Below are positions 10,246 through 20,788 of a stretch of 64,000 nucleotides of DNA, piece after piece. Each line of letters starts with the position of its first letter. Position 1 is the first letter of the stretch. The stretch is taken from the NCBI GenBank assembly GCA_024508355.1, contig JAMZEJ010000004.1:124001-188000 (forward strand). The letters are read 5' to 3'. Source of the stretch: Rhizosaccharibacter radicis. Lineage in GTDB: Bacteria > Pseudomonadota > Alphaproteobacteria > Acetobacterales > Acetobacteraceae. The notes under the pieces are model-generated. The model did not search any database, was not told the DNA's origin, and worked only from the letters and a program-made list of their open reading frames with translations. The translations under genes and the position numbers were made by a program.

Positions 10246-12273
10246 ATGAACTCGGAACTTCTGGCGGAACTGTGCCGCCGCGCCGGCGTCGCCGCGGATT
10301 GGCAGGATTATCTCGGCGAGACGCACCAGGTCGCCGCGGAGGATCTGCGCGAGGTCCTGGCTCTGCTCGGTCTCGGCGCGGATGATGACGAGGACATTCG
10401 GGCACGGCTCCACGAGCTCGATGAGGAGACGCGCGAGATCCCGCCCCTGCTCACCGCGGAGGCCGGTGGGGAGCTGGCCCTCCCGGTGCCGGAAGGTTCC
10501 TGGCGCCTCGTCCTCGAGGACGGGAGCGAGCAGCGCGGGGAGCTCGAGGGGTCGAGGGATGGGCGTTCCCGCCTGCGGGTTCCGGATGTGCCGGGATATC
10601 ACCTGCTGGAGGTCGCCGGACGGACGGTGACGGTCGCGGTCGCGCCGGCACGATCCTTCACGCCTGCGGACGCCTTCCGCGCGGCGAGACAGGGCGATCG
10701 GGGCTGGGGGCTGGCCGTGCAGCTCTATTCGCTTCGCCGCGCGGGCGATGGCGGCATCGGCGACTTTCCGGCGCTGGCGGCCTTCGCGCGCGAAGCCGCC
10801 GCGGCGGGCGCGTCCGTGCTGGCCATCAGCCCGGTACACGCTCAGTTCTCCGCCGACCCGGACCGCTTCGGGCCCTATGCGCCGTCCAGCCGGATCATGC
10901 TGAACGTCCTGCATGGCGGCGTGGACGATCTTTCCGGAGCGCCGTCGGACGATAGCCTCGCGCTCGAACGGGCGCCGCTGGTCGACTGGCCTGCAGCGGG
11001 ACGGGAACGGCTGCGCCGGCTGCGGCAAGCGTTCGACGCGGGCGAGGCCGAGACCGATACCGCGTTCGCCGATTGGAGGCGCGAGCAGGGCGATCCTCTG
11101 GAACGCCACGCCGTTTTCGAGGCGCTTCACCAGCATCTGTGGAAGGATCGGGGCGGCAGCTGGCACTGGAAGCACTGGCCGGAAGCGTTCCGCGATCCGG
11201 AAGGCGACGCCGTGCGGGCGTTCGCGCGCGAGCATGCGCTGGACGTCACGTTCCATGCCTGGATGCAGTATCGCGCCGACCGGCAGCTCGCCGCCGCCCA
11301 GGCGGCGGCGGTCGAGGGCGGCATGTCGATCGGGTTGATCTCGGACCTGGCGGTGGGCACCGATGCCGGCGGCAGCCACGGATGGAGCCGCCAGGGCGAG
11401 ACGCTGGTCGGGCTCACGGTCGGCGCCCCGCCCGACCTGCTGCAGAAGAACGGGCAGAACTGGGGCATCACCGCGTTCTCGGCCCGTGGGCTGCGCCGCC
11501 ACGGCTTCCGGGCGTTCATCGAGATGCTGCGCGCGGCCATGCGTCACGCCGGCGGCGTGCGCATCGACCATGCGATGGGCCTCGCCCGTCTCTGGATCGT
11601 GCCGGAAGGCAGGTCCGCCGCTCATGGTACCTACCTGTCCCTGCCGCAGGACGATCTGTTGAGGCTGGTTCGGCTCGAATCGGTGCGCAACCGGGCCATC
11701 GTGCTGGGCGAGGACCTCGGCACCCTGCCGGAGGGTTTCCAGGAACGGCTGGAGAAGGCCGGCGTGGATGGCATGCGGGTGCTGTGGTTCGAGCGCACAG
11801 AGCACGGCTATCGGCCGCCCCGCGACTGGTCCCGGGGTGCCAGCGCCATGACCAGCACCCACGATCTTCCGACCGTGGCCGGCTGGTGGAGCGGATGGGA
11901 TGTCCGCTACCGGCGTCATCTGGGCGACAGCGAGCATGACGAGCAACAGGGTCTCGCCCAAAGGGCGCGCGACCGTACCGAGCTCTGGGAAGCCCTGGTC
12001 GCGGCGGGGAGCGCGATGGGCGACGAGCCTCCGTCCTGGGATGGATGGCCGGCGGTGGACGCCGCGGTGAACCATGTCGGAGGGTCGAACTGCGAGCTGG
12101 CCGTGATCCCGATGGAGGACATCCTGGCGCTCGAGGAACAACCCAACATCCCCGGCACGACGGACGAGCACCCGAACTGGCGACGCCGCATGCCAGCCGA
12201 GGTGGGCGCGCTGCTGTCCGGGGACCGTACCGCGCTGCGCCTGACGCGACTCGACCGGATGCGGCGCCCCTGA
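10246..12273 (+). CDS. malQ: 4-alpha-glucanotransferase (amylomaltase)
   Basis: MalQ (GH77) transfers glucan segments between alpha-1,4 chains and releases glucose, so it can recycle short malto-oligosaccharides from the GlgE pathway. At 675 residues it has an N-terminal extension (about 1-150) as in proteobacterial MalQ, then the GH77 barrel with the nucleophile D441 in VRIDHAMGLARLW, acid/base E489 in IVLGEDLGTLP and STHDLPTVAGWW near residue 530. It starts 12 bp after glgB and is probably the last gene of the operon, since a 204-bp gap follows. Confidence 0.95.
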   Translation: MNSELLAELCRRAGVAADWQDYLGETHQVAAEDLREVLALLGLGADDDEDIRARLHELDEETREIPPLLTAEAGGELALPVPEGSWRLVLEDGSEQRGELEGSRDGRSRLRVPDVPGYHLLEVAGRTVTVAVAPARSFTPADAFRAARQGDRGWGLAVQLYSLRRAGDGGIGDFPALAAFAREAAAAGASVLAISPVHAQFSADPDRFGPYAPSSRIMLNVLHGGVDDLSGAPSDDSLALERAPLVDWPAAGRERLRRLRQAFDAGEAETDTAFADWRREQGDPLERHAVFEALHQHLWKDRGGSWHWKHWPEAFRDPEGDAVRAFAREHALDVTFHAWMQYRADRQLAAAQAAAVEGGMSIGLISDLAVGTDAGGSHGWSRQGETLVGLTVGAPPDLLQKNGQNWGITAFSARGLRRHGFRAFIEMLRAAMRHAGGVRIDHAMGLARLWIVPEGRSAAHGTYLSLPQDDLLRLVRLESVRNRAIVLGEDLGTLPEGFQERLEKAGVDGMRVLWFERTEHGYRPPRDWSRGASAMTSTHDLPTVAGWWSGWDVRYRRHLGDSEHDEQQGLAQRARDRTELWEALVAAGSAMGDEPPSWDGWPAVDAAVNHVGGSNCELAVIPMEDILALEEQPNIPGTTDEHPNWRRRMPAEVGALLSGDRTALRLTRLDRMRRP

Positions 12274-12398
12274 CCGGCGCGAACCCGACCTGAACCCCGA
12301 GCGGTCTTTCAACCCCCGGCGCACGCATGGCGCCGCGCGCGGTCGCCCACCCGGCCACGAGGAACCCGCCGCGCCCGGAGAGCTTATGGAAGCAAAAC

Positions 12399-12427
12399 TT
12401 ACGGCGCACCGCTTTTGCCGCTAGGAT
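12399..12427 (+). promoter_or_regulatory. Possible housekeeping promoter of otsA
   Basis: TTACGG (12399-12404), 17 nt, TAGGAT (12422-12427), in a locally A/T-richer patch of the 204-bp gap between malQ and otsA. Only a moderate match to TTGACA/TATAAT. A GGAAC at 12361-12365 has no proper CGTT at EcfG spacing. Confidence 0.3.
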
Positions 12428-12477
12428 GGTCGCAAGAACGTCCGGGCAAGCAGGGCGGCGGTCAGGGGAAGTGAGCC

Positions 12478-13974
12478 ATGAGCAGACTCGTCGTGGTGTC
12501 CAACCGGGTGTCCATCCCGTCCGGGGGCGCCAAGGCCGGCGGTCTGGCGGTCGCGCTCAACGCGCTGATGGAACGCCAGGGCGGACTGTGGTTCGGGTGG
12601 AGCGGCAAGACCAGCAACGACGCGAAGTCGATCGGCACGCCGGTGATGGTCGAGCATAACGGGGTCGACTACGCGACCGTCGACCTGACCCCCGACGAGC
12701 TGGAATATTATTACAACCACTTCTCCAACGCGACACTCTGGCCGCTGATGCATTCGCTGCCCGAGCAGATGAATTTCGACCGCCGCAGCCTGCAGACCTA
12801 TCGCGGGGTGAATGTCAGGCTGGCCGAGGTGCTGCTGCCGATGCTGCGCCCGACCGACACCATCTGGATTCACGACTACCATCTGCTGGCGATGGCGGCA
12901 GCCCTTCGGGCCCGCAACATCTCCTGCCCGATCGGCTTCTTCCTCCACACGCCCTTCCCTTCGCCCGACATGCTGTCCAGCATCCCGGAAGCGGCGCTGT
13001 TCATCCGCGACATGCTGTCGGCCGATCTGCTCGGCTTCCAGACCAACAACGATGCCGAGAATTTCTGCGCGTCGGCCCAGCGCATCGCCGGCGCCGCCCG
13101 CTTGGCCGGCGGCGGCCTCCAGCTCGGCAGCCGGCAGATCCGGGTCGGTGCCTTCCCGGTCGAGATCGACCCCCAGGAATTCGCCGAAACCGCCGAGCGC
13201 TGCGGCGAGAACGCCGAGACCGGCCGTCTTCGTCGCAGCCTGGACGGCCAGAGCCTCATCCTCGGCGTGGAGCGCATGGACCCGACCAAGGGCCTGCGCC
13301 ACCGTTTGGCCGGTTTCCGCCGCCTGCTGGAAAGCCGGCCGGAATGGCGGCGCCAGACCACCCTGCTGCAGATCGCGGCGGAAAGCCGTCAGGACGTGGA
13401 TGCCTACCAGTATCTTCGCGAGGATCTGGAGCGCGCGTCCGGCAACATCAACGCGACGCTCGGCGAAGCCGACTGGACGCCGCTGCGCCTGCTGACCCGG
13501 GGCGTCTCGCGCGACGCCATCGCGGGCTTCATGCGCGAGGCCCGGATTGGGCTGGTGACGCCGCTGCGCGACGGCATGAACCTCGTCGCGAAGGAATACG
13601 TCGCCGCGCAGGACCCGGACGATCCGGGCGTGCTGGTGCTGTCCAAGTTCGCCGGTGCCGCGCGGCAGCTCGGGGCGGCGATCCTGGTCAATCCCGTGGA
13701 TCCGGACGAGATCGCGGACGCGCTGGACACCGCCCTGCGCATGAGCCGGCCGGAGCGCCAGGATCGCTGGCAGGCGTGCTGGGAGGCCATCAAGGACACC
13801 TCGGCGCTGGAATGGGGCCGCAGCTTCGTGCAGGCGCTCGGCCGCGCGGGCACGGAGATACCGCGCTCCGCCCGCCCGGTCCGGCTGGGCGATGGCGAGC
13901 GCCGCCCCGGCTCACCGGATACGCGACCCGACATCCGGATCGTCTCGCCCAACCCGACCCGATCGGCGGGCTGA
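12478..13974 (+). CDS. otsA: Trehalose-6-phosphate synthase
   Basis: OtsA (GT20) makes trehalose-6-phosphate from UDP-glucose and glucose-6-phosphate. The 498-residue protein has the sugar-nucleotide loop GGLAVAL (21-27), WIHDYHLL (130-137, with the catalytic-site Asp and His), FFLHTPFPS, the hinge region LGVERMDPTKGL and the nucleotide-binding VTPLRDGMNLVAKEYVA. The ATG follows AGGGGAAG. No otsB phosphatase gene is adjacent, which is unusual; it must be elsewhere or be replaced by another phosphatase. The 40 residues after FVQALGRAG are a Pro/Arg-rich tail. Trehalose made here can enter the TreS-Mak-GlgE route encoded just upstream. Confidence 0.96.
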   Translation: MSRLVVVSNRVSIPSGGAKAGGLAVALNALMERQGGLWFGWSGKTSNDAKSIGTPVMVEHNGVDYATVDLTPDELEYYYNHFSNATLWPLMHSLPEQMNFDRRSLQTYRGVNVRLAEVLLPMLRPTDTIWIHDYHLLAMAAALRARNISCPIGFFLHTPFPSPDMLSSIPEAALFIRDMLSADLLGFQTNNDAENFCASAQRIAGAARLAGGGLQLGSRQIRVGAFPVEIDPQEFAETAERCGENAETGRLRRSLDGQSLILGVERMDPTKGLRHRLAGFRRLLESRPEWRRQTTLLQIAAESRQDVDAYQYLREDLERASGNINATLGEADWTPLRLLTRGVSRDAIAGFMREARIGLVTPLRDGMNLVAKEYVAAQDPDDPGVLVLSKFAGAARQLGAAILVNPVDPDEIADALDTALRMSRPERQDRWQACWEAIKDTSALEWGRSFVQALGRAGTEIPRSARPVRLGDGERRPGSPDTRPDIRIVSPNPTRSAG

Positions 13975-14184
13975 CCCGGAGGCGGACAGAGGCGGCTCGC
14001 TCCAGACGATCAGGTGGCCGTAGACCTGGGCCGGCGCTGTAAACGCCCCCGTCGTCTCGCGAGCCGCCGGTCTGGCTGGGCGTGCCGCCCGCAGCTTCGG
14101 GGGTCACGACCTCTGCCGGAACCTTCGGCCTGCATGTGACGGCGCCGCGTTGCGCGGCGCCTCGGCTTCGGCCAGAACCCGCCG

Positions 14185-15993
<1,809 letters not shown>

Positions 15994-15998
15994 TCCGG

Positions 15999-16031
15999 GG
16001 CCCTCATCCTCGCATCGCGCGGATGAGGGCC
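15999..16031 (+). terminator. Hairpin terminator after uup
   Basis: A perfect 11-bp inverted repeat, GGCCCTCATCC (15999-16009) and GGATGAGGGCC (16021-16031), with an 11-nt loop, starts 6 nt after the uup stop. There is no U-tract, so it may act with Rho or as a 3'-end stabiliser. Confidence 0.6.
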
Positions 16032-16170
16032 GCACCTGACGGACCGGTCCCTCTCGCCTCGGCACAAGAATGCCCGCGCGCGAAGCGGCAACAAATGACC
16101 GCATCCGACGTTCGGCCCCCGGTGAAGGCGGTGTCCGTGCGGGACACCGCCCGGTGAGGGGCTGCGATCC

Positions 16171-17265
16171 ATGGTTCTCGATGCGCCGGTCGTCAGCATC
16201 AAGGCGCGCTCCTTCACCATCCCGACCGACCGCCCGGAAGCCGACGGCACCCTGTCCTGGAGCAGCACCACCCTGGTGCTGGTGGAAGCGGAAGCGGCCG
16301 ATCGGACCGGCATCGGCTACACCTACGCGGACGCTGCCCTCCTTCCGCTGATCAACAACAAGCTCGCCGGCGCGATACGGGGGCAGGATGCTTTCGATCC
16401 GCAACGCGCCTGGCGGATCATGCAGGGCGCCGTCCGCAATCTCGGCGCCGACGGGTTGGCCGCGACGGCCATCTCGGCGGTCGATGCCGCCCTGTGGGAC
16501 CTCAAGGCAAAGCTGCTCGACGTTCCGCTGGCGACGCTGCTGGGCCGATTCAGGAGTGCCATCCCCGTGTATGGCAGTGGCGGCTTCACCTCCTATCCCG
16601 ACGAGGTGCTGCGCGATCAGCTGGCGGCCTGGGTGGAACGCGACGGTTGCCGGGCCGTCAAGATGAAGATCGGCTCGGAGCCGGACCGCGATCCGGAGCG
16701 CGTGCGGGCCGCCAAGGACGCGATCGGGGGCGCCGCCCTGTTCGTGGACGCCAACGGAGGCTTCGGCCGGAAGCAGGCCGTGACGATGGGAGAGCGCTTC
16801 GCCGACCAGGGCGTCGCATGGTTCGAGGAGCCGGTATCGTCGGACGATCTGGACGGCCTGCGTTTCGTGCGCGACCACCTGCCCGCTTCCATGGAGGTGG
16901 CCGCGGGCGAGTACGGCTACCGCGCCGGCTATTTCGCCCGGATGCTCGGGGCGGGCGCGGTGGACGTGCTCCAGGCCGACATCAGCCGCTGCGGCGGGGT
17001 CACGGGCTTCATGCTGGTGGCCGCGCTGTGCGAGGCCGAGCAGATCGACCTGTCGTGCCATTGCGCGCCGGCGCTGCATCTCCATGCCGGCTGCGCGGCC
17101 CCCCGGCTCCGCCACCTAGAATGGTTCCACGATCATGTCCGGATCGAGCAGATGCTGTTCGACGGCGCCCCGGTGGCGCGGAACGGCGTCATCGCCCCCG
17201 ACCTCTCGCGTCCCGGGCACGGCATATCCTTCAAGGAAGCCGATGCCCGACCGTTCGCCGATTGA
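16171..17265 (+). CDS. Enolase superfamily (mandelate racemase-type) enzyme
   Basis: A 364-residue enzyme with the full active site of the mandelate racemase subgroup, nearly in mandelate racemase numbering: KxK motif K164-M-K166 in VKMKIG, Mg ligands D193 (FVDANGG), E219 (WFEEPV) and E247 (AAGEYGY), and the D270 (QADISRCGG)/H297 (SCHCAPALH) dyad. Members abstract a proton alpha to a carboxylate; most racemise or dehydrate sugar acids. The substrate cannot be read from sequence. The gene precedes a membrane protein and two dehydrogenase genes by 41 bp, suggesting sugar or sugar-acid metabolism. Start ATG 16171. Confidence 0.9.
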   Translation: MVLDAPVVSIKARSFTIPTDRPEADGTLSWSSTTLVLVEAEAADRTGIGYTYADAALLPLINNKLAGAIRGQDAFDPQRAWRIMQGAVRNLGADGLAATAISAVDAALWDLKAKLLDVPLATLLGRFRSAIPVYGSGGFTSYPDEVLRDQLAAWVERDGCRAVKMKIGSEPDRDPERVRAAKDAIGGAALFVDANGGFGRKQAVTMGERFADQGVAWFEEPVSSDDLDGLRFVRDHLPASMEVAAGEYGYRAGYFARMLGAGAVDVLQADISRCGGVTGFMLVAALCEAEQIDLSCHCAPALHLHAGCAAPRLRHLEWFHDHVRIEQMLFDGAPVARNGVIAPDLSRPGHGISFKEADARPFAD

Positions 17266-17306
17266 GCTTCCAGCCCCTCCCCGCCCGACCGGAAAGAACC
17301 CTCCGC

Positions 17307-18287
17307 TTGCTCGACAGCCTGTTCCGCCGGAACAAACCGGCCGCAGATCCTGCCCGCATCGCCCTCGACAGGCTCGGCCGCTCTTTTGAACGTGCCCGGG
17401 CGACCGCGATCGTCGCCGCCCGCCCGGGCCTGCCGGACGCTTTGCGTCACCAGCCCCTCGTATCGCCGCGCAAGGGGGTGGATGCGGCGCGGGCCTTGAA
17501 CCGTGCATCCGGCCTGCTGGCGTTCTCGGTGCTGACCGACAGCGCGCTCGAGCATTATCGCGGAGCGTTCCGGAACAAGGCGATGTTCACCCCCCTCGCC
17601 ACCTCGGCGCTCACGGTGGCCGCCAGCCTGCACGGCACCACGGACCAGCGCGAAAGCGCGCACCTGTTTCGCGACGTGACCTACGCGCTGGCGGCCGTCA
17701 CCGGCCTCGTGGGCACGGCGTTCCACGTGTTCAACGTTGGCAGCCGCGTCGGCGGGTTCCGATGGGTCAACTTCTTCTACCGCGCCCCGGTCGGCGCGCC
17801 GATGGCCATCCTGATCAGCGGGCTGTTCGGGGTGGCGTCCGAACGGCTGCGCCGCGAAGGCCCTGGCGGCCGTCCCACCGTGTTCGGGCTGGGAGCCGGG
17901 CGCACCCTGGCCACCATCACCGCGGGCAGCATGGCCGGCACCGTGGGCGAGGCCTGGCTCCTGCACTTCCGCGGCAACTTCCAGAACCCGGCCATGTATA
18001 TCCCCGTCACCATCCCGCCCGCGTCCGGAGCCCTGCTCATGGATGCGGCGATCCGCGGCGGCGAGAAGCGGCGAACGGCGGCCCGGGCCAGCCTTTGGGC
18101 CACCGTGGCCACCGGCATCGCCGGCACCTTCTTCCACGCCTACGGCGTGCAGCGGATGATGGGCGGCTGGCGCAACTGGAAACAGAACCTGCTCGACGGT
18201 CCTCCGGTACCGACCCCTCCCGCCTTCACCGGCGTGGCGCTGGCAGGTCTCGCGGCCCTCGACCTGCTGGAGGGCGACGATGCCTGA
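17307..18287 (+). CDS. Duplicated multi-spanning membrane protein with repeated His pairs, unknown function
   Basis: No named family recognised. Using TTG 17307 as start it is 326 residues with about eight hydrophobic segments (near 67-81, 93-109, 126-143, 161-178, 197-219, 231-249, 262-281, 306-322). The protein is an internal tandem duplication of four-segment units. HYRGAFRNKAM (83-93) recurs as HFRGNFQNPAM (220-230), and TGLVGTAFHVF (132-142) recurs as TGIAGTFFHAY (269-279). H83 and H140 thus repeat as H220 and H277, 57 residues apart in both copies. Paired membrane histidines suggest haem or metal binding, but this is inference; there is no CxxCH. Its 3' end overlaps the next gene by 8 bp, implying coupled translation with the dehydrogenase subunits. 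Start uncertain: TTG 17262 or GTG 17478 are alternatives. Confidence 0.75.
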   Translation: MLDSLFRRNKPAADPARIALDRLGRSFERARATAIVAARPGLPDALRHQPLVSPRKGVDAARALNRASGLLAFSVLTDSALEHYRGAFRNKAMFTPLATSALTVAASLHGTTDQRESAHLFRDVTYALAAVTGLVGTAFHVFNVGSRVGGFRWVNFFYRAPVGAPMAILISGLFGVASERLRREGPGGRPTVFGLGAGRTLATITAGSMAGTVGEAWLLHFRGNFQNPAMYIPVTIPPASGALLMDAAIRGGEKRRTAARASLWATVATGIAGTFFHAYGVQRMMGGWRNWKQNLLDGPPVPTPPAFTGVALAGLAALDLLEGDDA

Positions 18288-18948
18288 CCGCCAACCCGAT
18301 CCGGTCGAGGAAGGCCGTTTTCCCGGCTACGACGTGCTGCGGAAGCGCTCGTCGATGAGTTGGAACGACCGTACGCGCGAGGTCGTGGACCGGCGTCTCG
18401 CAGTGGAACGGGGGCCGCGAACCTTGTCGGCGGACGCGTTCCGCTGCCTGGAAGCGGTTTGCGCCCAGATCGTGCCGCAGAACCAGGGCCCCTCCTTCGC
18501 CCCGCTCGCCGCCTATGTGGACGAAGGCCTGACGCTGGGCCTCGGCCCGGGATACCGGAACGCGGAGCTGCCCGAGGCGCCGGAAGCCTGGGCCAAGGCG
18601 CTGGCGGCACTGGACGCCACGGCGCAGCGGGAACACGACGCCGTCTTTGCGGCCCTGGACGACGCGCAGCAGAAGTCTCTGCTGCAGCGCATGCAGAAGG
18701 GCGAGCTGTCGGGTCCGGAATGGACCGACGTGCCGCCCAAGCTGTTCTTCTCCCAGCACGTCCTGACCGACATCGTCGCGGCATGGGCCGCACACCCGTC
18801 CGCGTGGAGCCGGATCGGCTTCGGCGGTCCGGCGAGCCCCCGCGGCTATGTCCGCATGGGTTTCGGGATGCGCGACAGCTGGGAGGCGGCGGAAGCCCAT
18901 CCCGGCCAGGAAGCCAAGGCCGCCAGGGAGAACCGCCGTGTGCGCTGA
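18280..18948 (+). CDS. Gluconate 2-dehydrogenase subunit 3 family protein
   Basis: A 222-residue protein resembling the small subunit of FAD-dependent gluconate/sugar dehydrogenases: LSADAFRCLEAVCAQIVPQ (50-68), then a helical body and the C-terminal GFGGPASPRGYVRMGFGMRDSWE. In classic complexes this subunit carries a Tat signal that exports the flavoprotein; here the N-terminus (MPDRQPDPVEEGRFPGYDVL) shows neither a twin-arginine motif nor a hydrophobic segment. The ATG overlaps the stop of the membrane protein, and the 3' end overlaps the GMC gene, so all three are translationally coupled. It probably stabilises or tethers the flavoprotein. Confidence 0.85.
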   Translation: MPDRQPDPVEEGRFPGYDVLRKRSSMSWNDRTREVVDRRLAVERGPRTLSADAFRCLEAVCAQIVPQNQGPSFAPLAAYVDEGLTLGLGPGYRNAELPEAPEAWAKALAALDATAQREHDAVFAALDDAQQKSLLQRMQKGELSGPEWTDVPPKLFFSQHVLTDIVAAWAAHPSAWSRIGFGGPASPRGYVRMGFGMRDSWEAAEAHPGQEAKAARENRRVR

Positions 18949-20629
18949 CCAGACCATTCTCGCCAATCGCGAAGGGCTGCGCAGCGGCAACCTGTCCCCG
19001 ATGCAGCAGGTGCGCGCGGCCGGCGGACGCGCGCCCGACCCGCACGTCACCGGCGGCTGGCTGTCCATGCAGGAATATGCCGACGGCGAGGAGGTCGATT
19101 TCGCCATCGTCGGCACCGGAGCCGGCGGCGGCACGTTGGCGGCCGAACTGGCCGAGGCGGGCTTCTCGGTCGTGGCGTTCGATGCCGGCCCCTATTTCCG
19201 GCCGCTGGAGGATTTCGCGTCCGACGAGACCGCCCAGTCCCAGCTCTTCTGGACCGACAAGCGCATCGTCGACGGCGACAACCCGCTCAAGATGGGCAGC
19301 AACAACAGCGGCAAGGCGGTGGGCGGGTCGACCGTGCACTATGCGATGGTGGCGCTGCGCCAGCGCCCGGAGTCCTTCGCCTCCCGCACCAAGCAGGGCT
19401 TCGGCGCCGATTGGCCGATCTCCTGGCAGGAGATGTGGCGCTACTACACCAAGGCGGAGGATGCGCTGAAGATCTCGGGGCCGATCCGGTATCCCTGGGG
19501 TCCGAAGCGACCGCGCTATCCCTACCGCCCGCACGACCTCAACGCTGCCGCCCTGATGCTGGCGAAGGGCGCGGAAGCGCTCGGCATCGACTGGACGGAA
19601 ACCCCGCTCGCCACCGTGTCCGCGCCGCGCGGCAAGTCGCCCCCCTGCGTGTATCGGGGCTTCTGCCGGGTCGGATGCTCCACCAACGCCAAGCAGAGCG
19701 CGCTCGTCACCTTCATCCCGCGCGCGATCCGCGCCGGCGCGGAGGTGCGTGACCTGGCGATGGTCGGACGGATCGAGGTGAACAAGGACGGCCGCGCCAC
19801 CGGGCTGCACTATCATCGCGCGGGACAATGGCGCTTCCAACGCGCGCGCAACGTCATCGTCGCCGGCTATGCGATCGAGAGCCCTCGCCTGCTGCTCAAC
19901 TCCGCCACCGATCGCCATCCGGACGGCCTGGCCAACTCCTCGGGCCTGGTCGGCAAATACCTGATGACGCAATCCAATCAGGCGGTGTTCGGCGTAATGG
20001 ACGACGAGGTGCGCTGGAACAAGGGACCGCCCTCGCTGGCGATCACCGAGCACTGGAACTACGACGACAGGAAAGATTTCTTCGGCGGCTACATCCACAT
20101 GAGCCAGGGCCCGCTCCCGGTGGAATGGTCGAGCGTGCTGACCGGCAGCAAGGGTCTGTGGGGCGACGCGCTGCTGGGTGAACTCGACAAGTACAACCAT
20201 CAGGTCGGGCTCAAGATGGTCGGCGAGATGATGCCGCAGGAGCGCAATCAGGTCACCCTCGCCGACGAGGTGGACCAGTATGGCCTGCGCGTCGCCCGCA
20301 TCACCTACAGCTGGTGCGACAACGACAAGGCGATGATCAAGCACGCGCTGGACTTCATGCAGCAGCAGGCCGAAGCGGCGGGCGTGAAGGAAATCTTCCG
20401 CCAGAAAAACGACACCAACCATCTCGCCGGCACTATCCGCATGGGCGCCGATCGCCGCACCAGCGTGGTGAACGCCGACTGCCGGTCCTGGGACATTCCC
20501 AATCTTTTCGTGTGCGACGGCTCGGTGTTTCCCACCACCGGCGGGGTGAACCCGTCGCTGACGATCCAGGCGCTGGCACTTCGCACCGCCGACCGCATCA
20601 AGGAGCTGAGCCGCCGGGGCGAGCTGTGA
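18938..20629 (+). CDS. GMC-family FAD-dependent dehydrogenase (large subunit)
   Basis: The FAD-bearing subunit of a membrane-associated sugar or alcohol dehydrogenase, 563 residues from GTG 18938 (ribosome-binding site AGGGAG). The N-terminal Rossmann motif is FAIVGTGAGGGTLAAELAEAG. C237, C243 and C247 (CVYRGFCRVGC) match the cysteine cluster that ligates an iron-sulfur centre in FAD-dependent gluconate/fructose dehydrogenases. The C-terminus has NHLAGTIRMG and VNPSLTIQALALRTADR. No signal peptide is visible. A dihaem or trihaem cytochrome c subunit usually completes such complexes, but none is adjacent; the upstream duplicated membrane protein may fill that role (inference). Confidence 0.9.
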   Translation: MCADQTILANREGLRSGNLSPMQQVRAAGGRAPDPHVTGGWLSMQEYADGEEVDFAIVGTGAGGGTLAAELAEAGFSVVAFDAGPYFRPLEDFASDETAQSQLFWTDKRIVDGDNPLKMGSNNSGKAVGGSTVHYAMVALRQRPESFASRTKQGFGADWPISWQEMWRYYTKAEDALKISGPIRYPWGPKRPRYPYRPHDLNAAALMLAKGAEALGIDWTETPLATVSAPRGKSPPCVYRGFCRVGCSTNAKQSALVTFIPRAIRAGAEVRDLAMVGRIEVNKDGRATGLHYHRAGQWRFQRARNVIVAGYAIESPRLLLNSATDRHPDGLANSSGLVGKYLMTQSNQAVFGVMDDEVRWNKGPPSLAITEHWNYDDRKDFFGGYIHMSQGPLPVEWSSVLTGSKGLWGDALLGELDKYNHQVGLKMVGEMMPQERNQVTLADEVDQYGLRVARITYSWCDNDKAMIKHALDFMQQQAEAAGVKEIFRQKNDTNHLAGTIRMGADRRTSVVNADCRSWDIPNLFVCDGSVFPTTGGVNPSLTIQALALRTADRIKELSRRGEL

Positions 20630-20742
20630 TCCGCTGACCATGGGTGCCGATACGGGGAGCCTGTCCGGCCGACCGTCCCCGGGGCGACACGGCGATCACG
20701 CGCCCGAGTTAGTGACCGGTCATTGACCGTCGCGGCGGCCAG

Positions 20743-20772
20743 GGCGTGCTGCAGCAACGGCAACAGCACGCC
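20743..20772. terminator. Hairpin between convergent genes
   Basis: Perfect 9-bp inverted repeat, GGCGTGCTG (20743-20751) and CAGCACGCC (20764-20772), 12-nt loop, in the gap between the GMC gene and the convergent Gfo/Idh gene. Probably a bidirectional terminator, though no U-run follows on either strand. Confidence 0.45.
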
Positions 20773-20788
20773 GTGTGCCGCGTCGACA

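Noticed and set aside
12361-12386. EcfG promoter upstream of otsA
   Set aside because: GGAAC is present but the bases at 16-17 nt spacing are GCTTA, not CGTT.
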